In this document: one piece after another, positions 29,964 through 45,695 of the stretch
How the letters are laid out: each line of letters starts with the position of its first letter
Position numbering within the stretch: the stretch's first letter is position 1
Source: Taenia hydatigena
Lineage: Eukaryota > Platyhelminthes > Cestoda > Cyclophyllidea > Taeniidae
DNA length: 64,000 nucleotides
Assembly: GCA_036345935.2 (NCBI GenBank)
Contig: JADWOT020000009.1
Location: forward strand, 2,685,381-2,749,380
Direction: 5' to 3'
The notes under the pieces: model-generated
The model's database searches: none
Told to the model about the DNA's origin: nothing
The model's input: the letters and a program-made list of their open reading frames with translations, nothing else
Position numbers and translations under genes: made by a program

Positions 29964-32427
29964 ATATGTTGGTGATATGTGGGTCTTTCAGTCCCATCAC
30001 CCTATTCTTGCCTTCTTTCATATCATTTCTTTTCCTCATCTGTCTCTCTGGCTCTTTCATATTTCTCTCTCTCCCCAATTGTAAATATTTGATCGTCCAC
30101 TGTTTTCTCTTTGGTCTCCCCAAGCCAAAGCCACTTTCCAAAGACACCTGAACAATATCATCTCTGTTCTTTCCCCTCTCTCCCCTTCTTCATCTCTTTC
30201 TTGATTACAGTAATAATGTGTGTTCAATGTGACCTAATATTGTGTGAGAATTAGGATGAGTGTGCAATGTATTACACTTTTCATTTTCTGTGCTCTTCTT
30301 CAGCATTGATTCTGAACAATGGGTTGGACTTGGCCAATTTCATGCGGTGTTATTTCGCAAGCTTGATATCACATTTCCTGAATGTCAGGATTTGACATGA
30401 TGGGTGGGGTGTCTCTTCTCCTGTTTTATGGGAATTAGTGAACCGTTAATCGTGAAAACTCGTGGATGGTGATGGACCTCACTTGTCGTCTGTTGATTTG
30501 GCTGCATGCGTACTTGCGGTGTTTTGTGAAATCTTCAGTTTTGAATCATGAGTTGGTCAGTTAATTCATTACGTTGCACTCAAGGAGTGGAATGGATTGA
30601 TTGTTAGAAGCTATTTGTTCAGCCTGTTCAGCAAAACGTACATCCTCAACAACTGCCATTCATAATTAGTCGGGAGAGTTTCGCCTATTCCTGAAGTGAC
30701 GCTTTTTCTCGAATAGACGTTGAGGCGGGTTCTTCCCTTTTCACCGCCTGATTTTGGGGCGGTAAATCAATTTCCCCATTAATTTCAACCCTGCAGTCTT
30801 ACTTGAGATACCTTTGAAGGAGTATCGACTCCTAGTGTGGTCTGACCCTCGCCGCGAACGAGAGTAAATGCGCCTTAAGTTTCACAGGAAATAATGAATA
30901 GGGTAATTGCAATTAACCTCGTGCAGCATCACATGCTGCGTGGTTGGGCCCGCTGTTCCTCATTGGAGGAGGAGCTCTAACAGTTCATGCCATGTTATGT
31001 GAAGATCTAATTCCAGAAAGTGATTTTGGGACTACCATTAGAAGCCTAGCAGCTCAGTGTCCTCGCGGTTATAAAGTGCCACTCACAGAGTCAATTGCGT
31101 TGTAGGGCCTTCAGTTGTTGCACTTTAGGCCTTGTCTTTTAGATTGACATGAACAAAGTTGGAAATAAATAATGCAAATTTTTGTAATCCAGTACCATGT
31201 GTGGATGAAAAAAGCTGTAAACAAGGCTTGCAAAAAAGGTAACGCTCCAGACGTTCGCCTGCATTGTCACGTATTTGTCATGCTCCGATTTACCTGTCTG
31301 AAGCTTTTAGCCAAAAGCGTTATGTGCCCCTTGTCGCTCCGCGACAACCACAAACGGATGGATTGCGTTTGAAAGTTGTTTGTGATCTAGGATAAATCAC
31401 AGTTTTTTTCTACTGTGTCATAAATCCGTTCTACAAGAAATAATGACAATTGAAGGCACGGTGAGCAACATATCAACCGTAACCATTTTTTCCCAAGACT
31501 CCGATAGCGTGTTTGTTAAGATATTGAGGAGGTTCGACCCTGAATGGATGACATTGGGCTTGCATAATTAGACCGGAAGTAGATCCTGAATTGCTGGAAG
31601 TGTCAATTTCTGCTAAGAAGTGAAATTCTTTCATCTTGTGTCGTTTTCGGCGCATCACCAATCCAAGGTTTCGGCTTAACGACCTGGATCGTCGACAGAC
31701 GCATTACTTTATTGTGTCATTCTCCGTGAGACTACTTATCCTTTAAACGAATCTCAGTCCTTGTTATTATGCTTTCTATAGGCCGCATCACGGCAGCATC
31801 TTCTGTGGTACAAGATTAGGTATTAAACCCAAAGGAAGACGGATAGATAGGCGAAAACTTATTTGTGACAGCTTTTACTGTTTCGCTAGTATAGTTTAAT
31901 TTATCGCCCTCTAACTTTGCACTGCAGTGTTGCTAAATCAGCCCTGAAGAGTGAGACATCTGCCCAGTGGGGATAAAATAAAATTTGGTGGTATTTTTAC
32001 CCAAGTGGGAGCAGTTCCCACGATTATGCGCAAGCAGGTGATAGGAGGGAATAGGTCCAACTAACACGTAGTGTCAAATGCCACACAATTGAAACAGAAG
32101 GAAGATCAAAATGTACCTTTCCGGGTTAGAATAGCATGCACTTAGGTGGCATAGTTTTGTGGTTCTAGATGGATCTGCACGCCTAACGCCCACTTGTCAG
32201 TAGAGTTTAAATATAGTATCTTAATCAAAATTGCTATTCGTTTTCAAGGAATACGGACTAATGTGGTCATAGGACCGCCCCAAACCATCAAACCTGCACA
32301 GATTCACATAGCACAAGGCGAGCCCATTAGTACGGCTAGTGAAATATACTTATTTCCCTTGAAGTTTAAATCGTCAACGCAACAGAATGTGGTAGCATTG
32401 CTATAATACGATAGTTTTACGCTAAAC

Positions 32428-32500
32428 GGGCCTTCGGGCCATGCCAACAGCTTATAGGCGCTGCCGTGCGTCAAAAATAAGTATTCTCTACATTACAACT
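32428..32500 (-). repeat. Degenerate LTR-like fragment
   Basis: 'GGGCCTTCGGGCCATGCCA' followed by 'ACAGCTTAT' matches the reverse-strand core of the LTR-like family. A TATTCTCTACA-like end follows. It is too short and diverged to define termini. Confidence 0.45.
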
Positions 32501-35500
32501 TCTAACTCGGTTAACTTGGGAGACGAAACATATTTTCACTTACTTTCTCAACCATGAGCCTAATCACTTTAAGGAGCCTCTGCACAGTTGTTGGAATAAA
32601 ACGTAGTGACGAGTACCGGATGCGGAGCGAGACACGCCATTTGTCACCTTACACGGCTGTTCCAGTGTTGATTTTATGATGGGTGTTTTATAATGGCAAA
32701 AAGTACAACACATGGGGGAGGCGCGATGTTTTGTTAAAAATCTGTTTTCGTTTACTATTACTCAGCTACTTAGGTACGAGTCTAGTGCGCATTTGCCTAC
32801 GATTTTATGGTTATTCAGCACCACTTCCGATTATGCAAGTTAAATTTCCCTTTTTAATAATCTTTCTTCCGAAGCCCATGCCTTGAGAAAAACCTCCTTT
32901 TCATCAACTGACACGCAGTGTATTAATTCACAAATGCCATTCAAATTCTATTGTTTGCTATTAGAAAACGAAGCATGGAATTAAATGGAAGATAACGCAA
33001 CAACAACACAAACGGATTCAGCTCTTCCCTCGGGGCAAATAGGACAACAATGCCACTTATAACCCCACCACAGCATTATAAAGCTGAGAATTGGAGGCCG
33101 TAAAAGTAAGAGAAGTTCCTTTGAATGTCTAAAATAACAAAGTAGGTAGTCCAGGTAAGTGTTGTAGTCTACACGAAGAGTTAGGGTAGTTCGTCTTTAC
33201 TAGCCTGTGACACCTAGCTGAAGGATCCCTAAATATTTGTGCAATGACGAATTCCCGTCTTCAAAGTAATTACAACTATAACTTGTACCATCATCTCATG
33301 TAAAATGTTTGACAAAATTTGTGACTATACAATTACCTTAAATTTTTCACCATTTATGTAATGCTGTTGGATTTCATTTTATCGCCTGCGAAAGTGTGGA
33401 TGCCTCACTGAGAGAGAGAAAGAGAGAAACACCATTGGTCAGCAGATTAATGACTAGGAAAGGTGTGTCTGGCATGTAAATTTTTTTTGTTTGCACCGAA
33501 GCACCTTTATGGAGATCTTTGTTAGAAGGCCAATGTCTCTCGCCGTCGTAAAAGTTGCCATTGCAAATGACTTTGAGCTAGCTAGACATGTGCATCCATT
33601 ACCCTTATGTGGGCCGCAAGCAGTCGCAGCCACGAGTACACGCAGGAGCAGTTGGAGTTATGGCCTAGACTGTCTGTGCATAAGGTATTTTGAGCTTTAG
33701 TCATAAAAAGGATATAAAATTCCTTCGAATCATACGGCTTGATGTTTCAACCAGGATGAATTAATATCACTTCGCAGAACGAAATCAGTGTGCTGTCTTT
33801 TAGCATACACCTATGCATTATCAAGCAGGTATATTAAGTCTTGTGATGGGTAAATAAAGTGGACTAACTACAACGAATAGCCTCACCATAATGACTATAA
33901 AGTTTTACAATAACGGGAGTTTGAGTAGTTTGTAATGATAAAATTTGTCACGAAGACCACTTCTTCCGAAAATGGGTCTTAGCGAAAGCGTAGTGGGCTT
34001 TTTTGCTTGGAGGGGGGACAAAATGAGTGATGAATGAAATTGGAGGACTTTAGATCATCTTAAGTGTAATAAATAGCTCCGCAAAAACGGATCCTTATCC
34101 TAGCCTTTTGGGAATGGCCTAATTTGAAAACTTTTAAAATCAAATTGCCATACCCATGGCTTAGCGTAAACCTACCCTTCCCCTCCATTCTTTCGGCTGA
34201 ATGAAATTTGTCCTTTGAATACGTGTAGTGCTTTTGAAAATAAGAAAAGAAGTAGGCACATTTGGGAAGAACCAAAAGTAGATACAAGATGATGACGCCC
34301 TATGCGAACAAGGTAAGCATCTTGGACAATGAAGGGGAACCAATTGTCCAAATTATAAAAGTTGCTCATTGCGCCGCATCGATGGATATTTGGAACCCCC
34401 TTGGCACACCATGTGCGCCACAGAAGGAAACCGAGGAAGGCCGCGTGTTTTTATAATAGAAACTACATAAAAATGGAAAGTTAGTACAAAACCTAATATT
34501 TATTAACGGAACTAGTCAGCGTTGCAATCTACAGCACTTTTCCCAACGAAGGACGTGCTCATGATTCCCACTTTGTTGAAGCCTTTTTTGTATTTTGAGG
34601 CAAACACCTAACCCTAGCCATCTCCGTCCCTATCTGATTTACTTCCCAAATGTCTAATTCACCTATGGTCCTCAAGTCCAGAAGCCAAGAAAAAGTAATG
34701 ACTTCCACGTGGAGAAGCATAAGGGGAAAGATAAGCTTGAGAATGATTAAACAAGCTTGACGGTATCCAGACAAATTGTATTGTACCGATCTGAATTCAG
34801 CCACTATTGTGTAGTTTTCAGCAAATGGATGGTCCCTGCCAAACAACTTCTTGAGACGAAGTGACACATGCATTGGAAGCATGGAGTCGCCAGGGAATGG
34901 ATCGCTTGGGGATAGCAATCCAATATTTTTTTTTGTTTTTACTAAACGTTGGAAATCGAAAGTCATTTCATTTGAATGTAAAAGAGGTGTAGAACAAATT
35001 GGTGGTCATTCAGGTTTATTGTCATTGATATACTAAGCCTCCATGAATTCCCCAGGAAATGAAAATGTAAATTGATTGCATTAAACAGTACAAAATATAC
35101 GAACATGCTAATTCCAGATCAACGCAAAACTTTATTAGGTTCATTTGAATATTTACTGTCTCAGGACAAGTGTTAGTGAATGATCACGTAATTTTGATCG
35201 GAGTGAAGCTTCCTGAGCTCAGGCGAGAGGAGGAGGAATGTAAACAATCAGAGAGAACAGACAACAGGCATGTCCCATCACCCATGAGTGTCTTGGATCC
35301 GTTTAACCTTATCAGCAAAGCTGCGTCTGGATGCCTTCCTTGTCCCAAGGTCATCTACGCAAATGAGACGTCTCCTTCAATCAATGGAGTTTCACACATT
35401 TCCACATTATGCACATGCGCTTGTGAATACGTTTAATAAAAAAAGTTCTGCCGTATAAAAGGTCCTGTTGATAACAACCACTTGGTGTCGTAGACAAACA

Positions 35501-38500
35501 CCAATAATTTTTTGCGCGTGTCAACTGGAACGCACCCACTCAATTGGTCTGTGGTATGCCAGACTTGGGGAGATTTCAATAAGGGCCATGCCCCGAGTTA
35601 GATTGATGCCTCTATCTGACTCAAACAATAACATACAATGGCATGCGATTTTGTGATAAATCACAGTTTAAAGCTCATGAGAACTCATTCCGTTAAGTTC
35701 CCTATTCGATGATGTGAAAATAATATGGGGGATTAGTTAAATCAATTCTTCCAACATACCGAAAATTTCAATTGTAAGAGCTGATTAATCACGTTTACTG
35801 CACTCACTGCCATTTATCCCAATGCACCTTCAGGTGACCATAAATCATGCGGTGAAAAAGAGCAAATTCCAACCTCCAAATTGAGCAAAAGGGATAAAAT
35901 ACGCATTTCTTTTGTGTATCATCGTTCGGAAACTTTACTTGTCTGTTAGTGTGACAGTCTTAATAATGGGGACAATTTCATTTGTCTCTCCGCCCCATTT
36001 CACTCAATCCGCGCTGGGACCCGACTTCAAATCCGATCTTGCTTCCTGAGGCTCATTTCATATTCCACTTGGGAAAGAAAGAAAGATATTGATGAATAAA
36101 CACTTTATTTAATTATTTAAGGTCTGACGAATACTTCTTGGTGAGATAGCGCATTTTATTAGCAATCTTGGGTGTGATTTAACGAGGAATGAGACCTTAA
36201 AGTGAGGTAGCTAACTTGCACCACGCAACCACGTGCAGCACATGCTTAAATGTAACTTTTAAAGTAAGTTTCTATGTAAACTTCATCGCTCAAGAATGTT
36301 TCATTCAGGGAGAAATTCTAGTCTAGATGCAGTCAGTTACTGTTACTGATAAGCGCTTTGTCAAAATCTGCATTGGCGCAAAGGAAAACTTGATCTTAAA
36401 CCTCCTAACTTGACGTTATCGTAAATAGTTCCACTTAATTTGAGGAGAAACTTACATTTGCTGTAATATACGTGGTATGAAACATGAAATGCTTCTTAGG
36501 CACTTAAGTAGTTCTAACAGGGCGGTTTGTTACAATGAGACAAGTAAATATGTTAACACAGCACCATAAAACCTGAGGACAAGTTAGTTTAGAACAAAAG
36601 CGAGGTCCGGCGCGTAGGTTTGTAATTAACATTCATAAGGCATTTTTGGAATCAGAAAAACAGGGAGCAATAACTAAACCGTAAGGGTTATTAGTGGCCT
36701 TTCTGCATTTGAAGGCGGCGTTCACTCCGAGGGTGTGCTTCAAAGCCTCTTCGTGGGGCATTATACAGCCTGCTTTGGTTTATACCCACTTTATTGATAA
36801 AGTACCTGCTTTTATAAGGAGGAAGTGAAATGGTACACCGGATCAGATTGGTAGAGAAGAGGCAACTCTTGACGAGTAGTCCAGTGCGCTTACGTGCATT
36901 GTTCTTTTTGTCAATTTGTTTAAAGGCAAAATTTCTCGATGGCATTAAGTTCCATTGGGTTAGAATGCATAAAATCCATTAGAGGCTAAAAGTGCAGCAT
37001 GCATTATTTGGTAACGAATGAATGCAGAATATGCCGTCAGGACGGCACAGTCGTTTGTTTTACCCCGAACAATGGTAGCAAAGAAACCCTGATGAGGAAG
37101 TTTTGGTGCCAGGCGAGACTTTCTGTGTGTGTACGTGCTCTCGTCTTTATACACACCCAAGCCGGCACATGGACAATAAAGTAGCGTAAACGACTAAAAT
37201 AATCCAGTTCACGAGGCACTGGGCCCTGCTAATGTTTGGCCAGATGGCACCAATTTAGGTCAATGCTCATTCTCGTTGAATAAAGGATTTGAGGCTTTAT
37301 ATTTTCGTCCTTAAACCATATCCCAACAATTTAAACGTTTTAAATAACGACCTGCTGGTTAATACATTTGAAGCAATTTATTCCAGACTACACTTCATTT
37401 AACACTCCCTCGGACTCGACTAACTTGTCAAAGTGTGAAAATGGTAAACCCTGTAGACTTGTCTAATGGAAAGCCTAGAAGAGGGTTTTGATATCGGTGT
37501 TTTAAAACCATTTTCACCTACGATGACGAAACAATGTCGCATACTACTTGATAGAACCATGAGTCATGTTGGCAACGGAACGGAATCAATCACTACCTAT
37601 ATACAGGTGCGGGAAATTAAAATTACCAACCGGAAATACCCCTTAAATGGTCTTGACATTGGCATAAATTATTTACGCTCTGTTACTACAATAGGGTGTT
37701 CTAATTTGACTTCTCATTCAGGATTTACCCTTAGAGCATTAAGCGAAATAATAACTTCAGTAATTGACTATCCAGAAGCCAGACTTAGACAGCATAAACT
37801 TGATTAAACCTACTAACCAATTATTCCATAAAAAAAATAGAGACCTTCCGGTGCCTTCTTAGCTATTGACAACGGAGAGGAATAGCGCAGAAGGTCTCAA
37901 CTTCGTTTGCTGTTCAAAGCTCATCAATTTGATGGTAATCAAAGCAGTAATTCCTGACAAATCCGTAGGGCTATATAATTCCAAGATTTTGATTTTAAAA
38001 TAGCATTTATTTGGTTCATTAACGTCACTAAGAAGCAAACCTTTTGGGGCATTTTTAGCGTTTAGCTTAAGGCAAGCAGGTAATATTACAGCGTTATAAC
38101 CGCTTTGAGAATTTCTGCATTCATACAAGGGCGTCAGAGAGAGCGCGTGCGTGGACTCCAAAGCTGCACTCTCCTCCCTCTCCTCCACCTCTCTTTTCGT
38201 TCTTATCAGAGACGAAATCGTTAAAGTACATCTTGACCGCTTCTCCTTTCATTTACACTTAAGAGGGCCACATTCCATGGAAAAATAACCGTCATGAAAA
38301 GCCATCTCAAACGCCAAAGGCATTACATTTTACCTCGTTTGGAATTTTTCATTCACTGCCTATTCATAAATGCATCAAGCAACATTAGGCTCGGCAATCC
38401 TTGGGTGCCACCTTTAGGTGACAAGTTTCGACATCTATTTGGGGCCTTGAGGTGTGTATATTTTGGTGATTAAATAAATTTATTAACATTTCCGTAAAAA

Positions 38501-41500
38501 TGTGAATACTTAGTCTCCGTGTTTCTCTAAATTTTAGCCAATTAAAGTAAATGCAGACTGGCAGTTCTAAATTGGCATGCATGAATGCTGTTCGTGATTG
38601 ACCAGCCCCATAAACATCATTCCATCAAACGGGTATAAAGGGACGGTGATGAGAAAGTACTTCCGCTTACTTGCAATGATTTCCCATATTTCGATAGCAT
38701 GATGAGGTAAAAGTAGAAGTCTGCCTAGAAGGTCATGCTAATAGCTACGCGATTTGCACCTTTTGCAGTCCAGAAGTATCTCCTCGATCTGCAAATAGGA
38801 TCCATGCAGTTGCCACAGACAGGTGCAATTAGTTAAACCTGTTTGGGGGGTCTAGTCAGGGATATTTGATATCTAAATGTGAGTCTATTAGTATGAAGTT
38901 GTTTTGGTGGGTTTTCCGAATAGAAATAGAGTTGAGCAAATTTTATAAATCCTTAAGGGAAACTCCTGAAGTGCTTGCGTAAGTCGAGGTGCTAATTAAG
39001 CTTACCTCACGGAGAACAACGATAATTAGTCGTATTTCAGTCAAACCTTGCGACTCCTCAGATAAGTTATTTTATATAAATTTACTATATGTACCAAGTA
39101 GATCAGAAGATCGACGTACTTTCTTATCCACAAATTTGCAAAAAAAATAACTGCGAAATCCCAGCTCATATAAAAGTGTGTGTAATGATGAACGACATAG
39201 AATTATGGCGAGTTCAAGAGCACTTGACCCCCAAGACAATATCACCAATAAGAGTGACAGTAAAATAAAGTCGCATTTAGCAGATTATGTTTTCGTTCCT
39301 CTACCGTGTCATATCTGTGTGATGCTCCCATCTTACCTGAGCCCAGTGTCACAAATGCGCCATGTGGTCCTGATTGGTTTATTGTCAACTGCAGGCGCAT
39401 AAAGTCCTATTGCATACAGGCTGGTTGAGTGTAAAACATTAGGAGAGATGTAAGGTGCTTCTGGTTTAAGAGAGTTTGCATTTTTTTAGTTGTTATACAG
39501 CAATTTAACTGATTGGTATAGTAGTGCAAGTGCCGGTGGCGTATAGCAGCACCTAAACTGCGGTGGTCGCTTTCTCTCTGAGACCATGCTAGGCAACGTG
39601 CTGAGAAAATCGGAATCATTTGTGCTTGAAACATTAACTTGGTTAAACTTGATGTTAAAATACGATCGATTTCAAAGAAAAGTAGCTTTGCTTTTCTGTA
39701 ACAGCTTTTGCTCCTTTCGACCACCGATGAACAAGGACCATGAGAATTTTTTGTGCTGCAAGTGCGGCTACAGTCTAAACAAACACTCGCATATTAAAAA
39801 TACCAGTTTTATGGTATTTGTGAGAGTAATGCGTATGAATCTTGAGGATTTTGATCAACAACGCTACAGGCTGGAGCTCTTTTAAATACTTATATAGCAT
39901 ATTCATATAACACGGTCTCTGACACGTTTCTACAGCGTGGTTTACTCTTGTGAAACTGTGAATCTGAAGACGGACTAGTGAGTAGGCTGTATTTAAAACC
40001 AAATAAAATAAGATGTTCTAGTACGAGATTGAAGTTCTTAACCTTGGTTAGTACCTACGCAATTAGATTATGAGTTAAATGTGTGTTGTGTATCCCATGT
40101 GCCGGAGTCAGATTGGAAACAAATCCTACTCTACTAGAGTTAGCCAATTAAAGCCGCACAGATCACATGCAATTCATTAATTGCTTGGGAACGGGACACT
40201 AAGAGGATCGCCAATGCACCTTCACCGGATGGACTAGACTCTAAGCCATGCTCATGGTGTACAAGCCCTTCAGTAGGTCGGTAGTACTTAATTCGTCTGA
40301 GTATCATGTCTTCTCTCGTAGTCAAAGAAGCCCCGGGGTGCTACACATGCATATGCACTTTATAATAGCCATTAATTCTTCAAGAAGATTGCAATCTACG
40401 GATGTATTCTTTCGACACAAAAATGACCTTTATCCAAAAACCCTTATGCTGTTAGTGCTGGTCCCTCAGACGTTTACTTCGAGGCCAACTATTTGGGCCA
40501 TTTATGCGATTGGTGTTTTAATGAATAGAGGGTTAAACACAAACAAACGGGATTGTGTGAGTGTAAGTAAATTAACTTTGCAATATCATCCATTGGGAGA
40601 GATCACAGAGTCTCGTCCAAATAGTCGTAACGTCTTTCTAACCCCGGGTTTCAAAAGTGGCAATGACAAATAGAAAATGCATTGATATTCTAGAAGCCGG
40701 GCTTTGAACTGTCTATAAATTAAACAGTTTGATAAGAATTAGTCGTTTCGTTAAAGTTAGCACTACCTTTGACTACGTATGTTACCAGGTGCTTTGAGAA
40801 ACACGTGCCTACACTACTACATTCTATACCATAACATACGAGTCTATACTACTCTAGAGTTAGACGTTTAAATAACATTTCCTGAGGCGATGCTTTATAG
40901 TGGGAATCGAAACAGCATTATTAGTGATTTTACTCATCTCCTACGCAAGAATGTCCTTTTACGAAATCCCTTTTCCCAATCTTTGCAGCGTGACTTCGGT
41001 CAATTCCTACTCTTAGCCTAGTTATGATTTTCATCTTAAGTTAGCACCGTTTTTCGCGTTATCAGTAAAATGATGAACCAGCTAAAATCTTCAGAAGTGT
41101 GACATGTCGCCTTCATCAGACTGGGAAAATTGACTGTTCCTGACTATAGCGCAAACAAATTAGTTAGGAAATGTAACTTGATTGTAACAACAAAACACCA
41201 TAGATTTCTTTTGAGACCTTAGTGGCGGACGTGGTAATCTAACAGTAAAAAACGAATCATGGCTTTACCAACTCAACACGATTCTGATTATTCACCATTT
41301 CGAGGCGAAGGTAGCATGAGCGCTTGATTAGTTCAAAGCAAATCTCCTTGGTCCAATTCATCCACGCCTTGGTAATATTTTCATACCGCAATACTAGCCT
41401 GTGACAGCAGCCAATTTATTAAAAGCACAGACAGAATGCTGAAAAGGCCTGAATGAAATGGACCAGTTGAATGGTACACTGTTGTGGGGCAGAGGTTGCA

Positions 41501-44500
41501 ATTCTCCGTGGGCGGGAAAGGAGAGCGGGTGAAAGAGCAGATAAGGACATTTCCTTTGCTTGGGGCATGGGTGTACAAACGCAGCCCAAGGGCATGGCGA
41601 CCGCGCAGACTCGCCGGAAAAATGCGTGACCAGGCGTGCTGTCATTTTTCGTGTGGCAATTCTACGGCTGCAGATGTACAAAGTTGGGAGATTCTAGTCC
41701 TGAATGTGCTTGAAAGCGCTGTCCTTTATTAGTTAAACCGACCACCCATTTAAATCTAGATCATGCATTATTGGGCCCATTACGGCCTGCATATTTTCCT
41801 CAGACTCAATGCTCCCTTATTCGCCACTTAATTGAATGGTCGACCTTAATTTAGCTGTAATAATACTACCTGCAATGCTCGCTTTGCTCACCACTTTTGA
41901 CCCCACTGGGAATTCTACAATTGATTTCCTCAAACCAATCTATCCGTAATAAGTTGCCGCAAATCAGCCCAGTTCTACTAACAACACAATCTTTTATCTA
42001 TGCGTAATGTATAAGGTGCCACTTGCCTTCCCTTGCTTACATATGTAGCCGATGCATATGCCGTCTGCCAGTCCAAATGCTATTAGTCAAGGTGACACGA
42101 AACGATGGCAGTGGTTGCGTGCTTGTGACAGCATTTGGTGATGAACGAAGTTTACTGTAAGCCAAGACGTACAATTAGCGGATACTTAATCTTACGGAAG
42201 ACAAATTATCCAGCAACGGTCGTTCTCAGCCCGCAGCACAATAATCCTTCTTGTGAAAATTAAAGTGCTGCATGGAGCATTTACACGATCCTGGAGACCT
42301 GATCGACGGATAAGTAGTTTTGGAATTTCACATGAGCCGTCTCGCTTTCTAGAAACGTTGACGCAACAAATTAGCGCATACTGACTACAACGATAGCTTT
42401 CCATAGACTAGCCTCCTCGAACCTATGAAGATCTGCAGGCATTAGCTATATGTGTGCTTATCAATCAACAGATGCTGCTTTTCGGTTCGGCTTGAATGTT
42501 CTTTGCAGTCGGCGTTATCACCAACTGTTGCATACAAGGCTAGCCGCGTCCATTTCGAGGATTGTTGGATTCACAATTTTACGTCCACAATTTGTGTGCA
42601 GCGGTGGCACTACCGGTAACCATGAAAAGGAATGGATCATACTGACACCAGTACTCTCGAGAGGTACTCTTTGTAATCCTCTAGAGGACCCAACTACCAC
42701 TTGAAGTGCTGTTAAGAATTTTAGAACAAATACCTTTACGGTTTACTCCATTGTTAAGTCGTTCTTAATAGCCTTCAAATATCAACTGATTAACCGATAC
42801 AGTGGGTTCGAATTAGCTTAACAACAAATTTTGGGTGAGATGATGATGAATGATCGTTTTCAAAAAGCATTTAGAATGGCCAAAGAGAAAACGTATGCCT
42901 CAGCCACAAAGGTGAACACCAACGTATCAACTTTTATGGCATGGGATCCGACTCGACAACATCAAAAATGGCTGTTATGCGCTATTGTATAAACACGGCT
43001 GAATGCCACAGAGAATGAAAAATGACAAAAAAGTGCATTTTACCTTGTGCATGCGTTTTGAATCGTCAGTCAAAAGGAAGGTAAGCAAGTCGGTAGCAGC
43101 TTATTCATCATTCCAGCTCAATGCACTTTTCAAAGCAAGAAACCTTCAACAGGAGGTGATTTTTGAATTGATGGGAGCAAATACGGCTCTGACCTATAAT
43201 ACGGCCATGCTTTTATAAGTGGCTAGCTAGAAACGCTTCAAGCAGTCCAAAAAACGTTAACCAATAACACTTGATTCTCCTATTGTTAAATAGCAAATGA
43301 ATTCGCTTACGTAATACAGGGTTAAAAACCATCAAAGTATACTTCATTCTCCCATTGAAAACCGTTAGGCTTATTTGGAATGAGCTGTTAAGTAAAAAAA
43401 TTCCTCCTAGTAGCGAAAATCACTTTCCCTGACACTGACACGCAGGCCGTGGTGCTTATATGGTAAACAACAGGCGGAATTTAAAAATTTAAATTACTCG
43501 CTCGGAGGTGGTAATTATATGCGCCACTGTGTACTTACGGAGCGCAAGTATTTGCACGACATCACTGACTGCTCATCACGAACCCCATCAAGTTCCTCCA
43601 CAATCTAAGTGGATCCTGACGGAGAGCTTATTTGGTTGTTTGAGCTCAAATCTATCATTTGGTTGAAGAGATGACACACACTTCCACACTATCCATGATA
43701 GAGAAAGTGGCTGAAGGAAGATTAATCTCCACAAGGAATTCAAATATTCGTAACTTTAACCCTGTGCTTGATTAAAGGGTAGAGCCCAGCCTAAACGAAC
43801 TTTAATTTTCTCTATTTGAGGAGGTCTAAATCTCGAGAGATTGGCTTTGATAAGCAGTTGAATAAAAACAATACCCTTGGTTTTAAAATGTTTTTTTTTT
43901 TCTTATCAAAATACAGAGTGCCATTAGAACTGTCTATAAAGGCACATCGGAATCTAAATGAAGCCGCTTTTGTTTCTTCACAAACTCCATGCCTATAGAG
44001 GTGTACACCTACATTGGGGAGGCATTCACGTGCAGACCGACAGCGTGGATAACCCTAATACGGACAGCGGCGTGCGTTGGCTGCGTCCTCGCTCAAGACA
44101 GCCAATCGGGAGGCGCGAGACTGGTAAGGACCAGATATGGCTAAACGGTATAGTACATCCGCATTCACGAGGTGGTAGGAGCTGATTGGTTCTCGATCAA
44201 CCACCGATCTTAGGTGGTACCCATGAGTCAGACACACACCTGGCCATGGTTACCAATCCACACCTTTTTAGCCTGACAAACAGTGCAATTGGCTCTCTCA
44301 TCTCGGCTTCTCTCTGTCATTGCCAGGCCTCACCGGGAATTTGGCAATGGCAGTGATGTAACGCATGTACTGCTGATGTGATGCGTTGGAAGGCTTGATT
44401 AATACGTCTCCAGAGTCCAAAATTGTTTAAAGAATGATGCTTTTTGGTCGACGAGATGTTTGTTTATCAGTTTCGATTTGGAGATGTCCTAGATGGCTTA

Positions 44501-45678
44501 GACCTATGTTTGACAGAGGTCAATGTAAACCATTTTCAAGCCTACTTTGATCATGGTTTTACTAAATGATGGAGGAGATAGTATACGAGTGGGAGTTGTT
44601 AACTGCTTGATCTATTATAGTTATCGCTCATTTGCATAAAGTTAATAGGAAATTTTACTTCTTAATTTAACGAAGTTTCATTTTCGTTGTCTTGACACTG
44701 AAAAGCCCTCCGCCTTACGGGGAGTATCTTGCTGGAGAAGCTCCTACTCGCCCATATCTTGAGTATACATACATTAGCGGCCAAAGAGTTTGGTTTATTA
44801 AATGCTAGATTCCACTCCCAATTCTCAGGTCGACATGCTGTTTACACGACATTTGCAGTCGGAAAATAACAGACTTCATCAGTCATAGGGGACGGACGTG
44901 TGAAAATTGCGCCTTGCCATGCACCCTTGGCGAGCGAGTGCATAAAGCTGCTTGATAACTTTTCCAGACAGAGGCTATGCTGCTTAAGCTAATTGAAAAG
45001 AGTCCCTCAAACACCTTTCCAAGCGCCATCACTATGACGTGCACTTCATGTGATCGACGTTAATAATTACCTACTTGTGCTATTATCTGGACTCTTGGAT
45101 AGCAAAAGCGTAGTAGGGTGGGTTCCTGTCATAGCCATGGTTCACGAGTATAAATAATTAGCTAGCTTACCTGCTTGCATGCAGAGCATCTAATAGGCAA
45201 ATTAGTGCGGTAAATAGGTCTGATATGGCTAAACTTTTGAACAGGATGGATCCTTTGCCTTTTATTTACAAGGTGGAATTTTTGTTGCCACGTTGCCTAC
45301 GTAGTGACTGCACGCAACACCGTTATGCCGATGGGCGGCACTACTTGCACTAATTTTATTCATTCAAGGTTGGTACGGGTTAGCATTTTGACAGTGGTTT
45401 CCAGTGCTATGATGGTGCCTGCTAGGTGCTAAGTGCTGAAGAAAATTCATAGTAGTGGTGCAGTGTACTCCTTAGTGGTATTCTCATCTTTCGGAGAGTA
45501 TAGGCTCTCCCGGAGATTTATGTTAGGTCCACAGCTCCAAAGTGCAATGATCGGGAGATTTCGACTGAAATCAACCATCTCTCTGCTTCATCCATCCATT
45601 CAGGCTTCGCAGAGTGGAAGCTAACCGACAAACGCTGAGTTATGACGTAATTTGTCGCAATCGCATCCTTTGTATCAT

Positions 45679-45695
45679 ACACACACACACACACA
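45679..45695. repeat. (CA)n microsatellite
   Basis: About eight perfect CA dinucleotides run in tandem. Confidence 0.9.

Noticed and set aside
34559..34966. 135-codon minus-strand open frame
   Set aside because: Comparable in length to other random frames in this A/T-rich window; no motif, no splice-linked neighbours.
35166..35348. Plus-strand candidate exon after TGTCTCAG encoding a Glu/Arg-rich segment
   Set aside because: Donor is weak (GTCATC) and no neighbouring exon continues it.
40248..40673. 141-codon plus-strand open frame
   Set aside because: Composition is random-looking, with no domain or splice context.
43998..44123. Plus-strand candidate exon ending at a good GTAAGG donor
   Set aside because: All three readings are open on one or both strands and no phase-matched partner exon was found.
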